Assembly (NCBI GenBank): GCA_937926205.1
Contig: CALEYL010000076.1
Coordinates: forward strand, 17,335 to 81,334
Source: an uncultured Saprospiraceae bacterium
GTDB lineage: Bacteria > Bacteroidota > Bacteroidia > Chitinophagales > Saprospiraceae
DNA: 64,000 nucleotides
Direction of reading: 5' to 3'
Shown: positions 42,692-52,007 of the stretch, piece after piece
How positions within the stretch are numbered: the stretch's first letter is position 1
Layout of the letters: each line of letters begins with the position of its first letter
Translations under genes and position numbers: made by a program
Notes under the pieces: model-generated
Told to the model about the DNA's origin: nothing
The model's database searches: none
The model's input: the letters and a program-made list of their open reading frames with translations, nothing else

Positions 42692-45259
42692 CTAGTCCCA
42701 CATCTGTCTGCCTGACCGATTAATCATCGTGGAGCTGGCTTGTTGTACGCCCATGATGACCATATCCTGAACGTTCACATGCGCAGGGCGGGAAGCCATA
42801 TAGAAAATGGCATCGGCAATATCTGCAGCATTGAGCGGCTTAAAGTCATTGTAGATCTTTGATTTATCTTCGTCGCCGTCGAAGCGGACCAGCGCAAATT
42901 CTGTTTCTTCCACATGTGCCGGACTTACCTGGCTCACCCGGATATTATGGGTGTAGAGGTCATACCGTATCCCTTTGGTGAGGGCGTAAACGGCAGCTTT
43001 GGTAGCAGAATAAACATTGCCGTTGGGATACATTTCATTGCCTGCATTGGAGCCTACATTGATGATGTGTCCGCTTCCGCGAGCAACCATACCGGGAGAT
43101 ACCATCCGGGTCAGGTAAAGCAGGCCTTTGATGTTGGTGTCGATCATTTCTTCCCAATGCTCCAACTGGCCTTCGTGAATGCTGCTGAGGCCTTTTGCTT
43201 TTCCTGCATTGTTTACCAGAATGTCAATGTTATTCCACGGAGCCTGAAGGCTTTCAATGGCAGCCCTGGTAGCCTCGGAATCACGAACATCAAAAGCAAG
43301 TATTTCAACATCTGCGTCATAGGCTTCCTTCAGACTTTCCTGAACCTCGCGCAAACGCTCCAGGCGCCTTCCGGTGAGCACCAGGCGGTAACCGTTTTGC
43401 GCAAAAACATAAGCAGTGGCTTTGCCGATACCGGATGTTGCCCCGGAAATCAATACCGTTTTATCTACTTTATCGGGCATAGCCGGGGGCGGTTCAACGG
43501 CTTCTTCTTCTGCGGCTGCTTCCTGTGCCTCAAGCTCCTGTTGTTCTCTCTCTTCCAGCAGTGCCTCCAGTCGTGCAATATTGGCTTTTAGTGCTTCGAG
43601 CGCGTCTTTTTCAAAAGAGCCGTGGCGTTCCGTATCCTCCGGTTTCTGATAGAAAAAGGCCTGGTCATTTTGCTCGGTCTTCAGTTCAGGATTGTTTGCT
43701 GCCGCATGGAGATAGGCTTCGTGTGCTTCTTTCTTTTTATCCTGGCCATAGTAGAGTAATGCCAGATCGTACCAGGCAAACGGATGATCCGCCTGGAGTG
43801 CCAGTGTTTTTTTGAAATAGCGCTCTGCTTTTTCGGGCGCATTCAGCGCTTCTGCCTGAAGGAGTGCGTACTGGTATGCGGCCTCTGCATTGGTTTTGTC
43901 CGCTTTGTATGCTTTTTTGAAGGCCCGTGCGGCAGCTTCTGAATCATTTGGGAAATACTGAAGGAGCAAATTCCCCAGCCGGTCAAATACTTGCGGATAA
44001 TCGGAATTGACAGCAGCAACTTTTTCGTAATAGCTTCTTGCAGCCGTGTATTGTTCTTCTCCTTCTGCAATTTCAGCAGCTAAAAAGTTGGCGTCTTCGT
44101 TTTCTGGGTCCGCCTGTAGTAAAATGTCTAATTGCTCTTTAGCTGCATTTTGATTGTTTCCTTTTTGAGCCAGCATCTGGGCGTAGTGAAAACGCAACAG
44201 GCTTTGGGATGGATGGAGATCTAAAGCATTTGCCAGCATGCCGAGACCTTCTTCCACCTGCCCGGCATCGGCTAAACTCCAGGAGTCCTGAAAAAGCTTC
44301 ACCAATTCCGAATCCGAAAGTTCTGATTCCGGTTCCTGATCATCCACTTCTGGTGATTCCGGTTCTCCTGCTGGTTCGGCGATGACCACATCTTCCGGCG
44401 GCGTTTCTGCCATTACAGGCTCAGGGACGCTCACATTCAGAATTTCGGTTTCTTCTGGGGCTTGTTCTGCCGGGGTTTCCGGTTCCTGCATTTCCTCAAC
44501 GGGCAGCAGTTCCTGCGCATCGTTCAATTCAAGCTGGCTGATGCCCGGTATGCTGCCTAAATCAACGGTCAGGTGCTCGTCTTCCAACTCAACTTCTTCC
44601 TGAATGACCGGTTCATTTTTCGAAGCTGTTGGCGGCGCTTCCTGCACAGGGGCGGCCACAGCACGCTCGCTGTGGAATCGCTCCCATCCTGTGCGGTCTT
44701 GTAAAAAGTTAAAAAAGGCCTCGTAATCGTTCGCTTTGAATGCAGGGTACTCCAGATGCTCGATGCCTCTGAGTGAACGCAGGTATTCGCCTACATCGCT
44801 CGAAATATCGCGCATCGAACTCAGGTGTGCATTAAAGGCCGTTTCGTCGAGGTCGTGTAAATGGCGTTTCTGGCGGCGAAGGTCCAGATATTGGTCCTGC
44901 CAGAAATTGATGTATTGGATGATGTCGCTTACCCGGTCGAAGCGGGTGGAAACGGCACTTATTTCGCCGCTTTGTTCGTCCCGGCTGGTGCCATCGGCAA
45001 CGACGGGCAACAATTGGCTTCTTTTATTTTGCAGAAACTGAAGGCCCTGCGCCATGCATTGAGGCGACTTTAAAAAATTGTCAGTGACGATCAGGATGAT
45101 GGGGCCGCTGAAAAACTGGAGTTGTTCAACCAGTGATTTTTCTTTCGTGCCATAAAAATGTTCAAATTGGCCTGTATAGCCGCTCAAATCCTGTTCGATG
45201 CTTTCGGCGAGGGCAACGTTGTCGATGTTATAGGCTAAAGCGATGTTTTTGGTGCTCAT
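42692..45259 (-). CDS. TIR-like / TPR / SDR fusion protein
   Basis: An 855-residue protein with three modules. Residues 1-~120 resemble a TIR domain: first strand NIALAYNIDNVALAESIEQDL, and ILIVTDNFLKSPQCMAQGLQFL at the place of the TIR S-x-x-C-x-x-E-L region. The usual catalytic Glu position reads Gln, so NADase activity is doubtful. An acidic disordered stretch (~200-305) leads to 5-6 TPR-like repeats (~310-530), then a short coiled coil (~560-590). Residues ~597-848 form a complete YdfG-like SDR: SGATSGIGKA, LVNNAGKAKG, NVGSNAG and catalytic YSATK, with an Arg in TGRRLER that favours NADP(H). The fusion ends INRSGRQMWD. The gene lies between a TlpA-type lipoprotein gene (3-base gap) and murB (6-base gap). 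Its function is unknown. Confidence 0.85.
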   Translation of the reverse strand: MSTKNIALAYNIDNVALAESIEQDLSGYTGQFEHFYGTKEKSLVEQLQFFSGPIILIVTDNFLKSPQCMAQGLQFLQNKRSQLLPVVADGTSRDEQSGEISAVSTRFDRVSDIIQYINFWQDQYLDLRRQKRHLHDLDETAFNAHLSSMRDISSDVGEYLRSLRGIEHLEYPAFKANDYEAFFNFLQDRTGWERFHSERAVAAPVQEAPPTASKNEPVIQEEVELEDEHLTVDLGSIPGISQLELNDAQELLPVEEMQEPETPAEQAPEETEILNVSVPEPVMAETPPEDVVIAEPAGEPESPEVDDQEPESELSDSELVKLFQDSWSLADAGQVEEGLGMLANALDLHPSQSLLRFHYAQMLAQKGNNQNAAKEQLDILLQADPENEDANFLAAEIAEGEEQYTAARSYYEKVAAVNSDYPQVFDRLGNLLLQYFPNDSEAAARAFKKAYKADKTNAEAAYQYALLQAEALNAPEKAERYFKKTLALQADHPFAWYDLALLYYGQDKKKEAHEAYLHAAANNPELKTEQNDQAFFYQKPEDTERHGSFEKDALEALKANIARLEALLEEREQQELEAQEAAAEEEAVEPPPAMPDKVDKTVLISGATSGIGKATAYVFAQNGYRLVLTGRRLERLREVQESLKEAYDADVEILAFDVRDSEATRAAIESLQAPWNNIDILVNNAGKAKGLSSIHEGQLEHWEEMIDTNIKGLLYLTRMVSPGMVARGSGHIINVGSNAGNEMYPNGNVYSATKAAVYALTKGIRYDLYTHNIRVSQVSPAHVEETEFALVRFDGDEDKSKIYNDFKPLNAADIADAIFYMASRPAHVNVQDMVIMGVQQASSTMINRSGRQMWD

Positions 45260-45262
45260 GTT

Positions 45263-46603
45263 TTATTTTTTGTTTGTTTGCGCTTCGTTGAGTAAGGAGG
45301 ATAAAAACGTGTGGAAGTCGGTTTTAAACTTTTCGTGTTCACTGGTGGCCGGTCCTGAAAACCCGGTGTGAATGCGACGTACTTTACCATTGCGGTCAAT
45401 AAAAATCGTCGTAGGGTAGGAGAGAACCTTATTCAGCATGGGCAAGGCCAATCCTGCTTTATCTTTGTCAGAAGAACCGGCATAGAGCACTTCGTAGGGA
45501 ATGTTGAGGCGTTTTTTGTAAGTGCTGATGGCGCCCATGGCTTTTTCTGGTTCGTCGTAACGTTCAAAAGCAAGGCCTATAATGGCCAGGTCCGGGTTCG
45601 GATGTTCTTTCAGGTAATTGAGCAGAAACCGGGTCTCATCCATACAGTTCGGGCACCAGGTTCCCATGATCTGGATGATTTTAACTTTCTGCCGGTAAGC
45701 CGGATCATCTAACGTAACCGTTTTGCCTTCCGGGTTTTTGAAAGCAAAATTGAATTGATCGTAACCGGGCTTAAGAAAAGTCAGAGCGTGTGGGTCAGAC
45801 AGTTTGAATTCGGCGTTTCGCTTGCCTTCCCAAAGTGTTTTGTAGTGTGTGCCCGAACGGAAAGACCCGATGAGCGTACCGTCGTCCTGAATTTTCGCTT
45901 CGAATAGAAAAGCATGTGAACCGTCAAAACAGGAGAGGTAAGCTTTATTGGCCTGAACCGTGCCTTCCAGATAGCGGTAATCACCGGTTTCAGTCAGAAA
46001 AGTACCGGTCAGGTAATTGCCTTTTTGCACAAACTCACCAATAGCCTTACTTGGATGTTCGGTTTCGGTTTCCATATCGACTTCCCACCTGCCGCTCAGG
46101 TCGGCGACGGGTGTTTTTTGAAGGGTGGTGAAACGGTGCCCCTGGCCGTGTTTTGCGAGAAATGGAATTTTGTAGTCTTTCCTGTTGGCGACCACCCAAT
46201 CGCCCTGCATGACATTGCCCTCGCTGTAAACGCGGATATACGAATCGTATTCCGGAAACCGGATGAGCAAGGTGTCGCGGGCTGAGCGTTTTTCGCGCCC
46301 GATGCTGATGTCGTCTACTTTAATCCGCTCTTCGCCATTGATGATTTCAATGTAAAAGGTTTGGTCCGGATTGTATTTTACTTCAAAGTTAAATGGAAGC
46401 TCGCCTTGAGAAACTTCTTCAAATTTCATGTTCAGCTTTTCCGGAAGTGGTTCTCCCTTTGGATTGGGCGTAATGAATTCCGGGTCGAGCTTAAGCACCG
46501 CACGCCAGATGCCAGGGGCAATACTTGGGAACGGATGTTCGGCGACTATACAACTATTGAATAAAATAACAAGAAGTGCAAGAATCGGTGTAATGGATTT
46601 CAT
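45263..46603 (-). CDS. TlpA-like thiol-disulfide lipoprotein
   Basis: A 446-residue lipoprotein (signal ILALLVILFNSC). The N-terminal ~280 residues are beta-rich, of the kind that precedes thioredoxin domains in many Bacteroidota (FEVKYNPDQTFYIEI, YLTGTFLTETGDYRYLEG). The C-terminal thioredoxin fold carries GTWCPNCMDETRF, a CxxC active site near residue 317, and cis-proline strand YPTTIFIDRNG. It probably reduces or isomerises disulfides in the periplasm. ATG 46603 starts the signal; the frame is open to 46627, overlapping the upstream gene. Next in the operon is the TIR-TPR-SDR gene, 3 bases away. Confidence 0.9.
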   Translation of the reverse strand: MKSITPILALLVILFNSCIVAEHPFPSIAPGIWRAVLKLDPEFITPNPKGEPLPEKLNMKFEEVSQGELPFNFEVKYNPDQTFYIEIINGEERIKVDDISIGREKRSARDTLLIRFPEYDSYIRVYSEGNVMQGDWVVANRKDYKIPFLAKHGQGHRFTTLQKTPVADLSGRWEVDMETETEHPSKAIGEFVQKGNYLTGTFLTETGDYRYLEGTVQANKAYLSCFDGSHAFLFEAKIQDDGTLIGSFRSGTHYKTLWEGKRNAEFKLSDPHALTFLKPGYDQFNFAFKNPEGKTVTLDDPAYRQKVKIIQIMGTWCPNCMDETRFLLNYLKEHPNPDLAIIGLAFERYDEPEKAMGAISTYKKRLNIPYEVLYAGSSDKDKAGLALPMLNKVLSYPTTIFIDRNGKVRRIHTGFSGPATSEHEKFKTDFHTFLSSLLNEAQTNKK

Positions 46604-46610
46604 ATTGCTT

Positions 46611-47144
46611 TTAATCCGACTTTTCACCTACAAACTGTTGCTCTTTGTATTTGAAAAGTACATTAAACGTTGTCAGGCTGCCATATATGCGGGTGATGTA
46701 TTGCTGGAGATTGACTTTTTCCTCATCGCTCAAAGCGTTATTGGCATTGATGCGCTGTTCCATCACCCGAACACGGTCTCTAACCATAACGATTTTATGG
46801 AAAAAAGTTTCAATAGGTACTTCTTTTTCTTTCAAACCGGGGTCATCCGGGCGCAAAATCATTTTCCCGTTTTTCCAGCGGTCGTGCAGAGGCACTTCTT
46901 CGCTGATGTCTGAAAAAGCACGCAAAACCTTAATCAGGGATTTTTCTGCTTCGGAAAAAGAAACGGCTTCCTCCGGCGGAATGGCTTCAACAATTTCCCA
47001 CTTGTCGTATTCTTTTCCAACCTGCTTGATGCCGTAAAGCATAAAACAGACTTCATATGCTGCCCGGTGCAGGCGAATGACAACCCCATCCCCGTAAGCG
47101 GGGTGACGCACTCTGGATCCAATGCCTAAAGATTCAGCTGACAT
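46611..47144 (-). CDS. Conserved hypothetical with a PcrA/UvrD Tudor-like N-terminus
   Basis: A 177-residue soluble protein. Residues ~7-50 (IGSRVRHPAYGDGVVIRLHRA, then YGIKQVGKEYDKWEIVE) match the small Tudor-like beta barrel found at the C-terminus of PcrA/UvrD helicases. The rest is helical, with FFHKIVMVRDRVRVMEQRIN as a probable coiled coil. It has no signal peptide and no catalytic motif I recognise. It lies in the middle of the reverse operon, 7 bases before the lipoprotein start. Confidence 0.7.
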   Translation of the reverse strand: MSAESLGIGSRVRHPAYGDGVVIRLHRAAYEVCFMLYGIKQVGKEYDKWEIVEAIPPEEAVSFSEAEKSLIKVLRAFSDISEEVPLHDRWKNGKMILRPDDPGLKEKEVPIETFFHKIVMVRDRVRVMEQRINANNALSDEEKVNLQQYITRIYGSLTTFNVLFKYKEQQFVGEKSD

Positions 47145-47159
47145 GATGTATTGAAATTT

Positions 47160-48587
47160 TTAATTTTCAGCTTCTGCGGGAACGTTTAGTTCACCTTCCA
47201 TATTGGCCACTACTGTCGAAACGGTAATGTCGCTGGTAACATTAACGACGGTCCGGCACATGTCTAATATCCGGTCTACCGGAATAATGATGGCAATCCA
47301 GGCCGGATTCATGCCCACTGCCTGTAAAACAACAATCAACATCACCAAACCCGCACTTGGAATAGCGGCAGTGCCAATGGAAGCCAGTGCGGCGGTAAAT
47401 AAAATGGTGAGCTGCTGCCCGAAACTCAGGTCTACGAGGTGTATCTGGGCCAGAAAAACGGCAGCTACAGCCTGATACAAGCTGGTGCCATCCATATTGA
47501 CGGTAGCGCCAATCGGGAGGACAAAGTTGGTGACGCTTTGAGAGACGCCCACGTTGTCACGCGTACATTCCATCGTTATCGGCAGTGTGGCTGCGCTTGA
47601 ACTGGTTGAAAATGCCAGAAATTGCGCGGGACTGATGCGCCGGAAAAAGCTGGTGTAAGGTATTTTGCGAACCAGGGTCAGGATCATTGCCGGGTAGAAT
47701 ACAAATATCATCAACCCAAGACCCAAAAGTACGGTGAGCGAATAGCTGAACAGACCTTTGAAGATTTCGACTACTTCAGCAGTTGTACTGGCCATTTGGG
47801 CAATGATGCCTGCCATGAGTGCAAAAACGAAAAAAGGCGCCGCTTTCATTACCATGTCAACCATTTTGATGAAAACTTCGCTGGCGCCGTTCACTACGTC
47901 AATCACAGGTTTTGACGTTGCCGCGGGAAGCGTCACCAGAACGATCCCGAAAAAGAGTGCGAAAAAAATGACCTGCAGCATCTTTTTGGTATCCGACAAG
48001 GCTACAAAAATGTTGTCTGGGACAAAGTCTACCAAAAACTGGAGGGGACTTGCATTTTTGAATTCCTGAGCAGCCTGCACTCTTTGCTCCACACTGGCAT
48101 TGCCCTGCTCCTGCTGCATGTCAGCGGTAGCGGCACTGACCAGATTGGCGTATTGCGGATTTTGAAGGTAGTTTTTACTGTCAGTCACCTCAACGCCATC
48201 GGTGCTTTGAACCCACAATTCGTATTTTATTCTGTTTTTAATTCTTTGGTCCTGAGAGACGTAACTGCCAGGCTGAATGATGTTGGTTAAAATGAGCCCA
48301 AGAGAAACTGCTGCCGTGGTGGTGATCAGATATAAAGCCAGCGTTTTGATGCCCATGCGACCCAATTTGGTAAGGTTTGGCAGGCTGGCAACTCCGGAAA
48401 TGATGGAAAATAAAACGAGCGGTACGGCAATGAATTTCAACAGGCGGATGAAAATTTCACCAAACGGATTGATCCAGTTTTTAGTGAAACCCGTCCAACC
48501 CAAAGCTGTAGATAAAAATGAATAGCCAATCCCCAGAATTAACGCTATGATGATTTGCCAGTGTAAGGCCAGTTTTTTTCCTTTCAT
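47160..48587 (-). CDS. Dicarboxylate/amino-acid:cation symporter (DAACS family)
   Basis: A 475-residue inner-membrane transporter. It has the serine-rich motif FSTSSSAATLPITMECTRDN and the NMDGT motif (IGATVNMDGTSLYQAVAAVF), plus TAAIPSAGLVMLIVV in the second hairpin and ILDMCRTVVNVTSD near the end. This is the glutamate/aspartate or C4-dicarboxylate symporter fold, driven by H+ or Na+. An insertion of ~85 residues (~110-195, with YELWVQSTDGVEVTDSK) lies between early helices, as in eukaryote-like members. The open frame begins with TTG 48638; ATG 48587 (MKGKKLALHWQ) is preferred. It is the first gene of the operon leading to murB. Confidence 0.92.
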   Translation of the reverse strand: MKGKKLALHWQIIIALILGIGYSFLSTALGWTGFTKNWINPFGEIFIRLLKFIAVPLVLFSIISGVASLPNLTKLGRMGIKTLALYLITTTAAVSLGLILTNIIQPGSYVSQDQRIKNRIKYELWVQSTDGVEVTDSKNYLQNPQYANLVSAATADMQQEQGNASVEQRVQAAQEFKNASPLQFLVDFVPDNIFVALSDTKKMLQVIFFALFFGIVLVTLPAATSKPVIDVVNGASEVFIKMVDMVMKAAPFFVFALMAGIIAQMASTTAEVVEIFKGLFSYSLTVLLGLGLMIFVFYPAMILTLVRKIPYTSFFRRISPAQFLAFSTSSSAATLPITMECTRDNVGVSQSVTNFVLPIGATVNMDGTSLYQAVAAVFLAQIHLVDLSFGQQLTILFTAALASIGTAAIPSAGLVMLIVVLQAVGMNPAWIAIIIPVDRILDMCRTVVNVTSDITVSTVVANMEGELNVPAEAEN

Positions 48588-49166
48588 CCTGATTGGGTTG
48601 CGGGCTGTTTTTTTACCCGGTTTGAGAATGGTCGCCAAAATAGGGAAATTCCTGAAAATCTTAGATAGTGTTCTTTGTGAACAGCACTGGGATCAACAGA
48701 AAATACATTATTAGTACTGGTTTTTACTCAGTTATAATTTTCTGGCTAAAATAATTCAAAATCAATTTAAGACCAGCCTTTAAGCAATTGGAAACGAATG
48801 TTTTTGGATAACAGGGAGGCCCTCTTCTCGTCCTCTGCGAGCCCTTACTCCAAAGTGTCCCGCAAAGAACGCGGAGGGCTCGCAAAGGCCGCAAAGGAAG
48901 TAGATATAAGTCAACGTGGACGCTTTTTTTGTCGCGGAGTCCCACAGAGTAAGGGAGTCTTGCGGAGTAAAGCACGCTGTTTTACGTGTAGCGTCATAAA
49001 ACTCCGTGAAACTCCGTGTTTACTCCGCGTCATTTTTCCTTGGGCGAATTTTGCAAAAAAAAAACTCCAGTCCTTTACACCAAAACGAAAATCCCCGGCA
49101 TCTAACAGCCAAAGACACAGGCCTCGTCTCACAATCTATTCCATTCATCTTCAATACGTAACAGCC
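48588..49166. other. Repeat-rich intergenic region
   Basis: A 579-base gap between the symporter and tonB genes. It contains the CGCAAAG-type repeat (48859-48896) and a cluster of ACTCCG/GGAGT motifs with internal inversions (about 48943-49032: AGTAAGGGAGTC, GCGGAGTAAAG, ACTCCGTGAAACTCCGTG, ACTCCGCG). The forward frame is open from 48798 through this region, but its codons are repeat-derived, so I do not count it as part of the tonB gene. No RNA gene is recognised. Confidence 0.6.
48859..48896. repeat. Dispersed CGCAAAG-type intergenic repeat, copy 2
   Basis: Matches 14881-14918 at about 34 of 38 positions in the same orientation. It sits in a non-coding gap. Confidence 0.7.
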
Positions 49167-50075
49167 ATGACTACGAGCATAACCTGCTTCGGGGCCGGTC
49201 CATGTTTTGGACTGATCGAACCCGCTTTGACTTTCGGGGAATTTTCCTGGACACTACTAGCCATTGCCATTGGATTGTTTCTGCTTCCCCGGGTTTTGAA
49301 AAACCGCCTGGGCGGTCTTTCCCGTGTGAAAGCGGTTCATCCCTGGTTTCAGGCAACCCGGTTCAGAGGCGCTTTTTTCAATTTGGGACTGACCATTTCC
49401 ATAGGCATCGCCATGCTGGCTTTTGGCATCATTCAGCCGGAAGCGTCTAATGGCAACTTCAGCTTTGAACCCTACGAACCAGACTACATCGAACCGGAAA
49501 TCATGCGGACTGATTTTAAAAAGCCGCTGCCGCCGCCGCCGCCGCCCGTTCAAAAAATAGTCGTAAAAGAAGACGTGGTTGATCCGCCTGTTTTTGAAGA
49601 CAAAAGCATTGATGCGAGTACCGTTGTTGAGCGTCCGAGCGTCCTGCCTGCGGAGCGTCCGTCACAGCCTGCGCTGCCAATTCCCAAAGAGGAGCCGGAA
49701 ACCGATGTGCCTTTCCGGGTTGTTGAGCAAATGCCCCGATTCCCGGGATGTGAAGATCTGGCCGGAACACAGAAAGAAAAACAGGATTGCGCCACCCAAA
49801 AACTATTGGAATTCATTTACAAAAACATCAAATACCCGGCAATAGCTCGTGAAAACGGCATTTCCGGCACAGTGGTCATTACGTTTGTGGTGGAAAAAGA
49901 CGGCAAACTCAGCGACCTCGAAATCGTTCGCGACATCGGCGGCGGTTGTGGCACAGAAGCCATGCGTGTCGTTGGTCTGATGAATGAAAAAGGCATGCAG
50001 TGGGAGCCAGGTAAGCAAAGAGGGCGGCCCGTTCGTGTCCAGTTTAACCTCCCGGTAAAATACCGATTGGATTGA
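49167..50075 (+). CDS. TonB-like energy transducer
   Basis: A 302-residue protein. Two membrane helices (~25-43 and ~70-95) are followed by a proline-rich periplasmic stretch (KKPLPPPPPPVQK, then APERPSQ-type residues) and a C-terminal TonB domain: PAIARENGISGTVVITFVVE, then DLEIVRDIGGGCGTEA and VRVQFNLPVKYRL. The segment FPGCEDLAGTQKEKQDCATQ before it is typical of Bacteroidota TonB paralogues. It passes proton-motive energy to outer-membrane barrels such as the one at 38305-40758. The frame is open upstream to 48798, but ATG 49167 gives the family N-terminus. Confidence 0.88.
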   Translation: MTTSITCFGAGPCFGLIEPALTFGEFSWTLLAIAIGLFLLPRVLKNRLGGLSRVKAVHPWFQATRFRGAFFNLGLTISIGIAMLAFGIIQPEASNGNFSFEPYEPDYIEPEIMRTDFKKPLPPPPPPVQKIVVKEDVVDPPVFEDKSIDASTVVERPSVLPAERPSQPALPIPKEEPETDVPFRVVEQMPRFPGCEDLAGTQKEKQDCATQKLLEFIYKNIKYPAIARENGISGTVVITFVVEKDGKLSDLEIVRDIGGGCGTEAMRVVGLMNEKGMQWEPGKQRGRPVRVQFNLPVKYRLD

Positions 50076-50143
50076 TCACTTTTGATCGGGCAGCCGCGGA
50101 CAAGCGCTTATTTGCGCCTCCACAAAACCATCAACCGATTGGT

Positions 50144-50185
50144 CGCCGGGTTTGGAAAAACATAAATTCCTGGCCCGGCGCTTTT
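50144..50185 (+). terminator. Intrinsic terminator after the TonB gene
   Basis: CGCCGGG (50144-50150) pairs with CCCGGCG (50174-50180), followed by CTTTTTC. The stem is 7 bp and the loop ~23 bases. It lies 68 bases after the stop. Confidence 0.6.
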
Positions 50186-50193
50186 TCATTTGT

Positions 50194-51237
50194 TTATTCA
50201 TTGGCGGCCAGCCAGTTCTTTACCGCAAGGCGGTAGGTTCTTACCAATTTATCATACCTTTTCCTGGATTTTTCGTGCATTCTTTCCGGATATTCGACAG
50301 ATAAAACTTCTTGCAGTTTTAACATACCGGGTTTAAATTCTTTGGAATATTCTTTAAACTGCATATCTAATGCCCGACAAAAAGATTCAAGATTCAAACT
50401 CCACAATTCCCGTTTATAGGGGTCATAAAGGTCGTTTTCAGCCCTGACAGCAAATACCCTGAGGCTGTATTTAATCGGCTCAATAAATTTTTCAGGATGC
50501 TCGACTTTGTTTCCATCCAAAAACGAGTACACGTAATTAGAATAATCATAATAAGCCCACATATTTTCCAGGTCTTCTTTCGTCAATATTGCAATCATCT
50601 CATCTTCCCATTTTGGGAAAGATTTTATTTTAGCGATAGCATTGGTGCGTAGTACTTTATCCATTTTCGGGTCCACGAATTCTAAGAGCCAATTTATCGT
50701 GGTGTCGTTGTAATTTTTTATTTTATCCAAAGTAGCCTTATACTCTTCTTGTCGATTTGACTGCCAAATGCTATTTAGCTGAATTATTTCTATTGCTTTC
50801 ATCGCCCGGGTCTTACCAAATGCCCCCAAAATGACCAACCCAATCAATAGACTGGCATAAAATGGAATTTTCACCCATAAAGTCAGAACCTCTGCGGATT
50901 GTTCTACATTTATGAGATATAAACAAGACCCAAACACCAATAAATGCAATATAATAAACGCCATATGGTATTCTAAACTCCATAAGGTCATTGTTACAAA
51001 AGCTATCCAACCGAGGAAAACCAACCCGCTGCGATAACGGAGGACCCAGTCAAAGCAATGATTCGCGTTCATATTCCACGCCAAAAGACCTGTAAAAAAG
51101 ACGAACCCTACGCCATAATACAGGTAAGCATAGGAATAACCCACGCCATAATCGCCGCTAGGCCTCGGTTTGGATAAAAGATTGGCGAGTAGTCCGTAGC
51201 ATATAAGGGACAAAACCAATAGAATATTACCGAACAT
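50194..51237 (-). CDS. Hypothetical membrane protein with a cytoplasmic C-terminal domain
   Basis: A 347-residue protein. The first half has five predicted membrane segments (~3-21, 38-54, 70-88, 90-108 and 124-142). The C-terminal ~200 residues are soluble and helical (LDKIKNYNDTTINWLLEFV, then SKEFKPGMLKLQEVLSVEY). I do not recognise a family. The DNA is visibly richer in A and T than the operon before it. It shares this with the next two reverse genes, though each has its own gap of 110-135 bases. Confidence 0.72.
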   Translation of the reverse strand: MFGNILLVLSLICYGLLANLLSKPRPSGDYGVGYSYAYLYYGVGFVFFTGLLAWNMNANHCFDWVLRYRSGLVFLGWIAFVTMTLWSLEYHMAFIILHLLVFGSCLYLINVEQSAEVLTLWVKIPFYASLLIGLVILGAFGKTRAMKAIEIIQLNSIWQSNRQEEYKATLDKIKNYNDTTINWLLEFVDPKMDKVLRTNAIAKIKSFPKWEDEMIAILTKEDLENMWAYYDYSNYVYSFLDGNKVEHPEKFIEPIKYSLRVFAVRAENDLYDPYKRELWSLNLESFCRALDMQFKEYSKEFKPGMLKLQEVLSVEYPERMHEKSRKRYDKLVRTYRLAVKNWLAANE

Positions 51238-51372
51238 TTATTGCTGGTTAAATGGTGAATAAGGTAAATTGACAATGCCCTGCTGGTTCCGGTCACCAGT
51301 CCGGACATCAGCGTAGTCCACTATAAAAGTATTATTGTTTTGGCAATACCTTGTTTCCAGTCTGGGCTTTAT

Positions 51373-51897
51373 TCATTTTTGCTCAAATTTTAACAGCTCC
51401 TGATAAGGGTCGCCGGTTAATCCAAGTGCTATTGCAAATGCCGGCTCGGTTTTATGTCCCTGTCGTTTAAGTTCAATAATCTGTTGCCTGAATTGCTCAC
51501 CGTATTGATTCAGTAAGTTATTTTCGACCATCATATGTCTGTAGGCAAGTTGCTGTTTTGTCGGAATACTTTGTCCAAAAAGCTCAATTTCAAAATTATC
51601 CACAAAAAAGTTTGCGACAATAGAGGAAGCGTCTAAATTTTGATGTTCACAGATTGTAAATTTTTCCTCTTTTTTGAAGTTATCTGTTACTGTTTTGATG
51701 AAGTCTTGTTTATCTGAATAACAGCAAATAATATCAAGGTCACTGCTTTCAATATCAATGTTAATGGGTATGGTGCCGACCAAAATGGGGTCAAACTGCT
51801 TGAGTTTTGATAAAATTTGATTGTTTGTCAACACCGCATATGCCTGACGTTGTCGATGGGTTCCATTTTGTAAATATTCCAGGCTGTCAAAGTTCAT
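51373..51897 (-). CDS. DUF4269-type protein (nucleotidyltransferase-like fold)
   Basis: A 174-residue protein matching the DUF4269 pattern. The N-terminal helices are followed by LVGTIPINIDIESSDLDIIC, which has the G-T then S-D-L-D arrangement of a nucleotidyltransferase-like active site, and by later strands NFEIELFGQSIPTKQQLAYRHM. No published activity is certain for this family. It stands alone between two genes on the same strand. Confidence 0.8.
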   Translation of the reverse strand: MNFDSLEYLQNGTHRQRQAYAVLTNNQILSKLKQFDPILVGTIPINIDIESSDLDIICCYSDKQDFIKTVTDNFKKEEKFTICEHQNLDASSIVANFFVDNFEIELFGQSIPTKQQLAYRHMMVENNLLNQYGEQFRQQIIELKRQGHKTEPAFAIALGLTGDPYQELLKFEQK

Positions 51898-52007
51898 TTC
51901 AGTTTTATCTATCTCCCTTTGCTTTTTATGAAATACGCCTTTGCCGAGCTTTTGTCAGGCATATGATAGTTGAAACATAAGTGCAATCATTTGCGGTTTA
52001 CACCGTC

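Noticed and set aside
48798..49166. Upstream extension of the TonB frame
   Set aside because: The added residues come from intergenic repeats and do not resemble TonB N-termini; the family start fits ATG 49167.
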